5,937 nucleotides of DNA from the NCBI GenBank assembly GCA_003157595.1, contig PMKB01000007.1, positions 1 through 5,937 of the forward strand. The letters run 5' to 3'. Of this stretch, positions 5,150-5,937 are shown piece after piece. Numbering within the stretch: position 1 is the first letter of the stretch; every line of letters starts with the position of its first letter. The notes under the pieces are model-generated. The model had not been told where the DNA came from. It saw only the letters and a list, made by a program, of their open reading frames with translations, and ran no database searches. Made by a program: the position numbers and the translations under genes. This DNA is from Solirubrobacterales bacterium. Its GTDB lineage: Bacteria > Actinomycetota > Thermoleophilia > Solirubrobacterales > Solirubrobacteraceae.

Positions 5150-5937
5150 ATGAGCAACTCATACTCGCCGGCGGGCGCCGCAGCCGCGATCGCGGCCCGG
5201 GTCGCCGGAGATGGGGCGATCGCCACGGCGCGCCGTTTGCAGCCGATCCGCGGCCGCGATCTCGGGCGCGCCGTGGCCGACGACGGCTCGACCGCGTCGA
5301 TCCTCGACTGGCTTGCCACGATTGGCGCGGGTTCGACCGCCGAAGTCTCGGCTGCGTGCCGGCTGTCCGCGCGAGTCACGGCGGCGCGGCTGCACGCGCT
5401 GGAGGATGAGGGCGCGGTGCGTTCGCAGCGGCTACTGCACGGGGCGCCGGCGCTGTACACGCTCACCCGTCGCGGGCTGGCGGCCGCGGCCCGCCCGGAG
5501 CTTGACCCCGTGCTCGTCAGCGCTTCGGGTTTCGCGCACCTGCTGGCGGTCGCGCGGGTCGCGGTGGCGCTGACGCAAGCCGGCCGGCGGGTTGGGGGAG
5601 AGCGCGAGCTGCGCGCCTGGGAGCGCCTCGAGGGTAGGGCGCTGGCGAGCGCCGAGGTTGGGCTGGCGCGCGACGGGACGATCGCCCGCCACCGCCCGGA
5701 CCTCGTCTGCTGGGGGCCCGGGCTGCCGGTGGCGATCGAGGTCGAGCTGACCGTCAAGGCGCCCGTGCGCCTGGCCACGATCGTGCGCGGGTGGGCTCGC
5801 AGCCGGCTGGTCGCTGGCGTCGTCTATTACGCGACGCCGGCCGCGCAGCGAGCGCTCGCCCGGGCGGTTCGCAGCGAGAGCGCCCACGGGCGCGTCGTCG
5901 TGTTGCCGCTGGAGCGCGCCGGGGAGGTGGCGGAGTT
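5150..5937 (+). CDS. Replication-relaxation-like winged-helix protein with a PD-(D/E)XK-like motif; 3' partial
   Basis: The frame stays open from ATG 5150 to the window end (262 complete codons), so the C-terminus is missing. An in-frame ATG at 5126 would add 8 residues (MNPKGDLL) and overlap the coupling gene's stop. Residues ~48-112 form a winged helix: ILDWLATIGAGSTAEVSAACRLS, the recognition helix ARVTAARLHALEDEGAV, then the wing and YTLTRRGLAAA. This is the layout of replication-relaxation (Replic_Relax) proteins of plasmids and conjugative elements. Residues ~125-240 form an alpha/beta domain with HRPDLV (181-186), AIEVELTVK (195-203) and VVYYAT. D184, E197, E199 and K203 are spaced like a PD-(D/E)XK nuclease core with a shifted lysine (inference). 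It is co-transcribed with the coupling protein and could bind or nick element DNA to present it for transfer. A purely DNA-binding role is the main alternative. Confidence 0.85.
   Translation, partial: MSNSYSPAGAAAAIAARVAGDGAIATARRLQPIRGRDLGRAVADDGSTASILDWLATIGAGSTAEVSAACRLSARVTAARLHALEDEGAVRSQRLLHGAPALYTLTRRGLAAAARPELDPVLVSASGFAHLLAVARVAVALTQAGRRVGGERELRAWERLEGRALASAEVGLARDGTIARHRPDLVCWGPGLPVAIEVELTVKAPVRLATIVRGWARSRLVAGVVYYATPAAQRALARAVRSESAHGRVVVLPLERAGEVAE

Noticed and set aside
2880..5162. Long open frame on the - strand (about 760 codons) across four genes
   Set aside because: It is antisense to genes with clear motifs. Its translation is Arg/Ala/Gly/His-rich without domains, as expected opposite GC-rich codons.

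Overview
This is a very GC-rich window in which every real gene lies on the + strand. Codon third positions are almost all G or C. The composition and the wording of the coupling-protein motifs (WTPAGPSTYNP, ERYTEPHYLRQAQRYL) suggest a high-GC actinomycete. Thermoleophilia/Solirubrobacterales is my best guess, from general familiarity with such proteins and not from a search. The gene set looks like part of an integrative conjugative element or conjugative plasmid: two VirD4/TraG-class ATPases, two replication-relaxation-type winged-helix proteins, a regulator, and an unknown protein with a conserved-looking tail.

Layout. (1) nt 1-1871: the 3' part of a gene that starts before the window. It encodes the C-terminal half of a HerA/TraG-like ATPase joined by a Pro/Ser/Ala linker to a winged-helix replication-relaxation-like module. 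(2) nt 1872-2236: the only long non-coding stretch (365 nt). It holds a terminator-like hairpin, a strongly pyrimidine-rich segment and three direct repeats of about 32-42 nt. (3) nt 2237-3055: a 272-residue protein of unknown function. (4) nt ~3090-3662: an OmpR/PhoB-type winged-helix regulator whose receiver domain is shortened and lacks the phosphorylation residues. (5) nt 3663-3737: a 75-nt leader with two hairpins. (6) nt 3738-5129: a compact, complete VirD4/TraG-type coupling protein with two membrane segments, Walker A, Walker B and an ATQ motif. (7) nt 5150-5937: a winged-helix protein with a PD-(D/E)XK-like motif, cut off by the window end.

How the genes may work together (inference). 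The membrane-anchored coupling ATPase would deliver DNA to a secretion channel. The replication-relaxation-type proteins would bind, and perhaps nick or process, element DNA. The phosphorylation-independent regulator and the repeat-bearing gap would control the module. The points most worth attention are the ATPase-replication-relaxation fusion, the contrast between a site-intact and a site-degenerate nuclease-like domain in the two replication-relaxation proteins, the receiver-dead regulator, and the direct repeats. No canonical HUH or tyrosine relaxase, integrase, tRNA, rRNA, CRISPR array or insertion sequence was seen.
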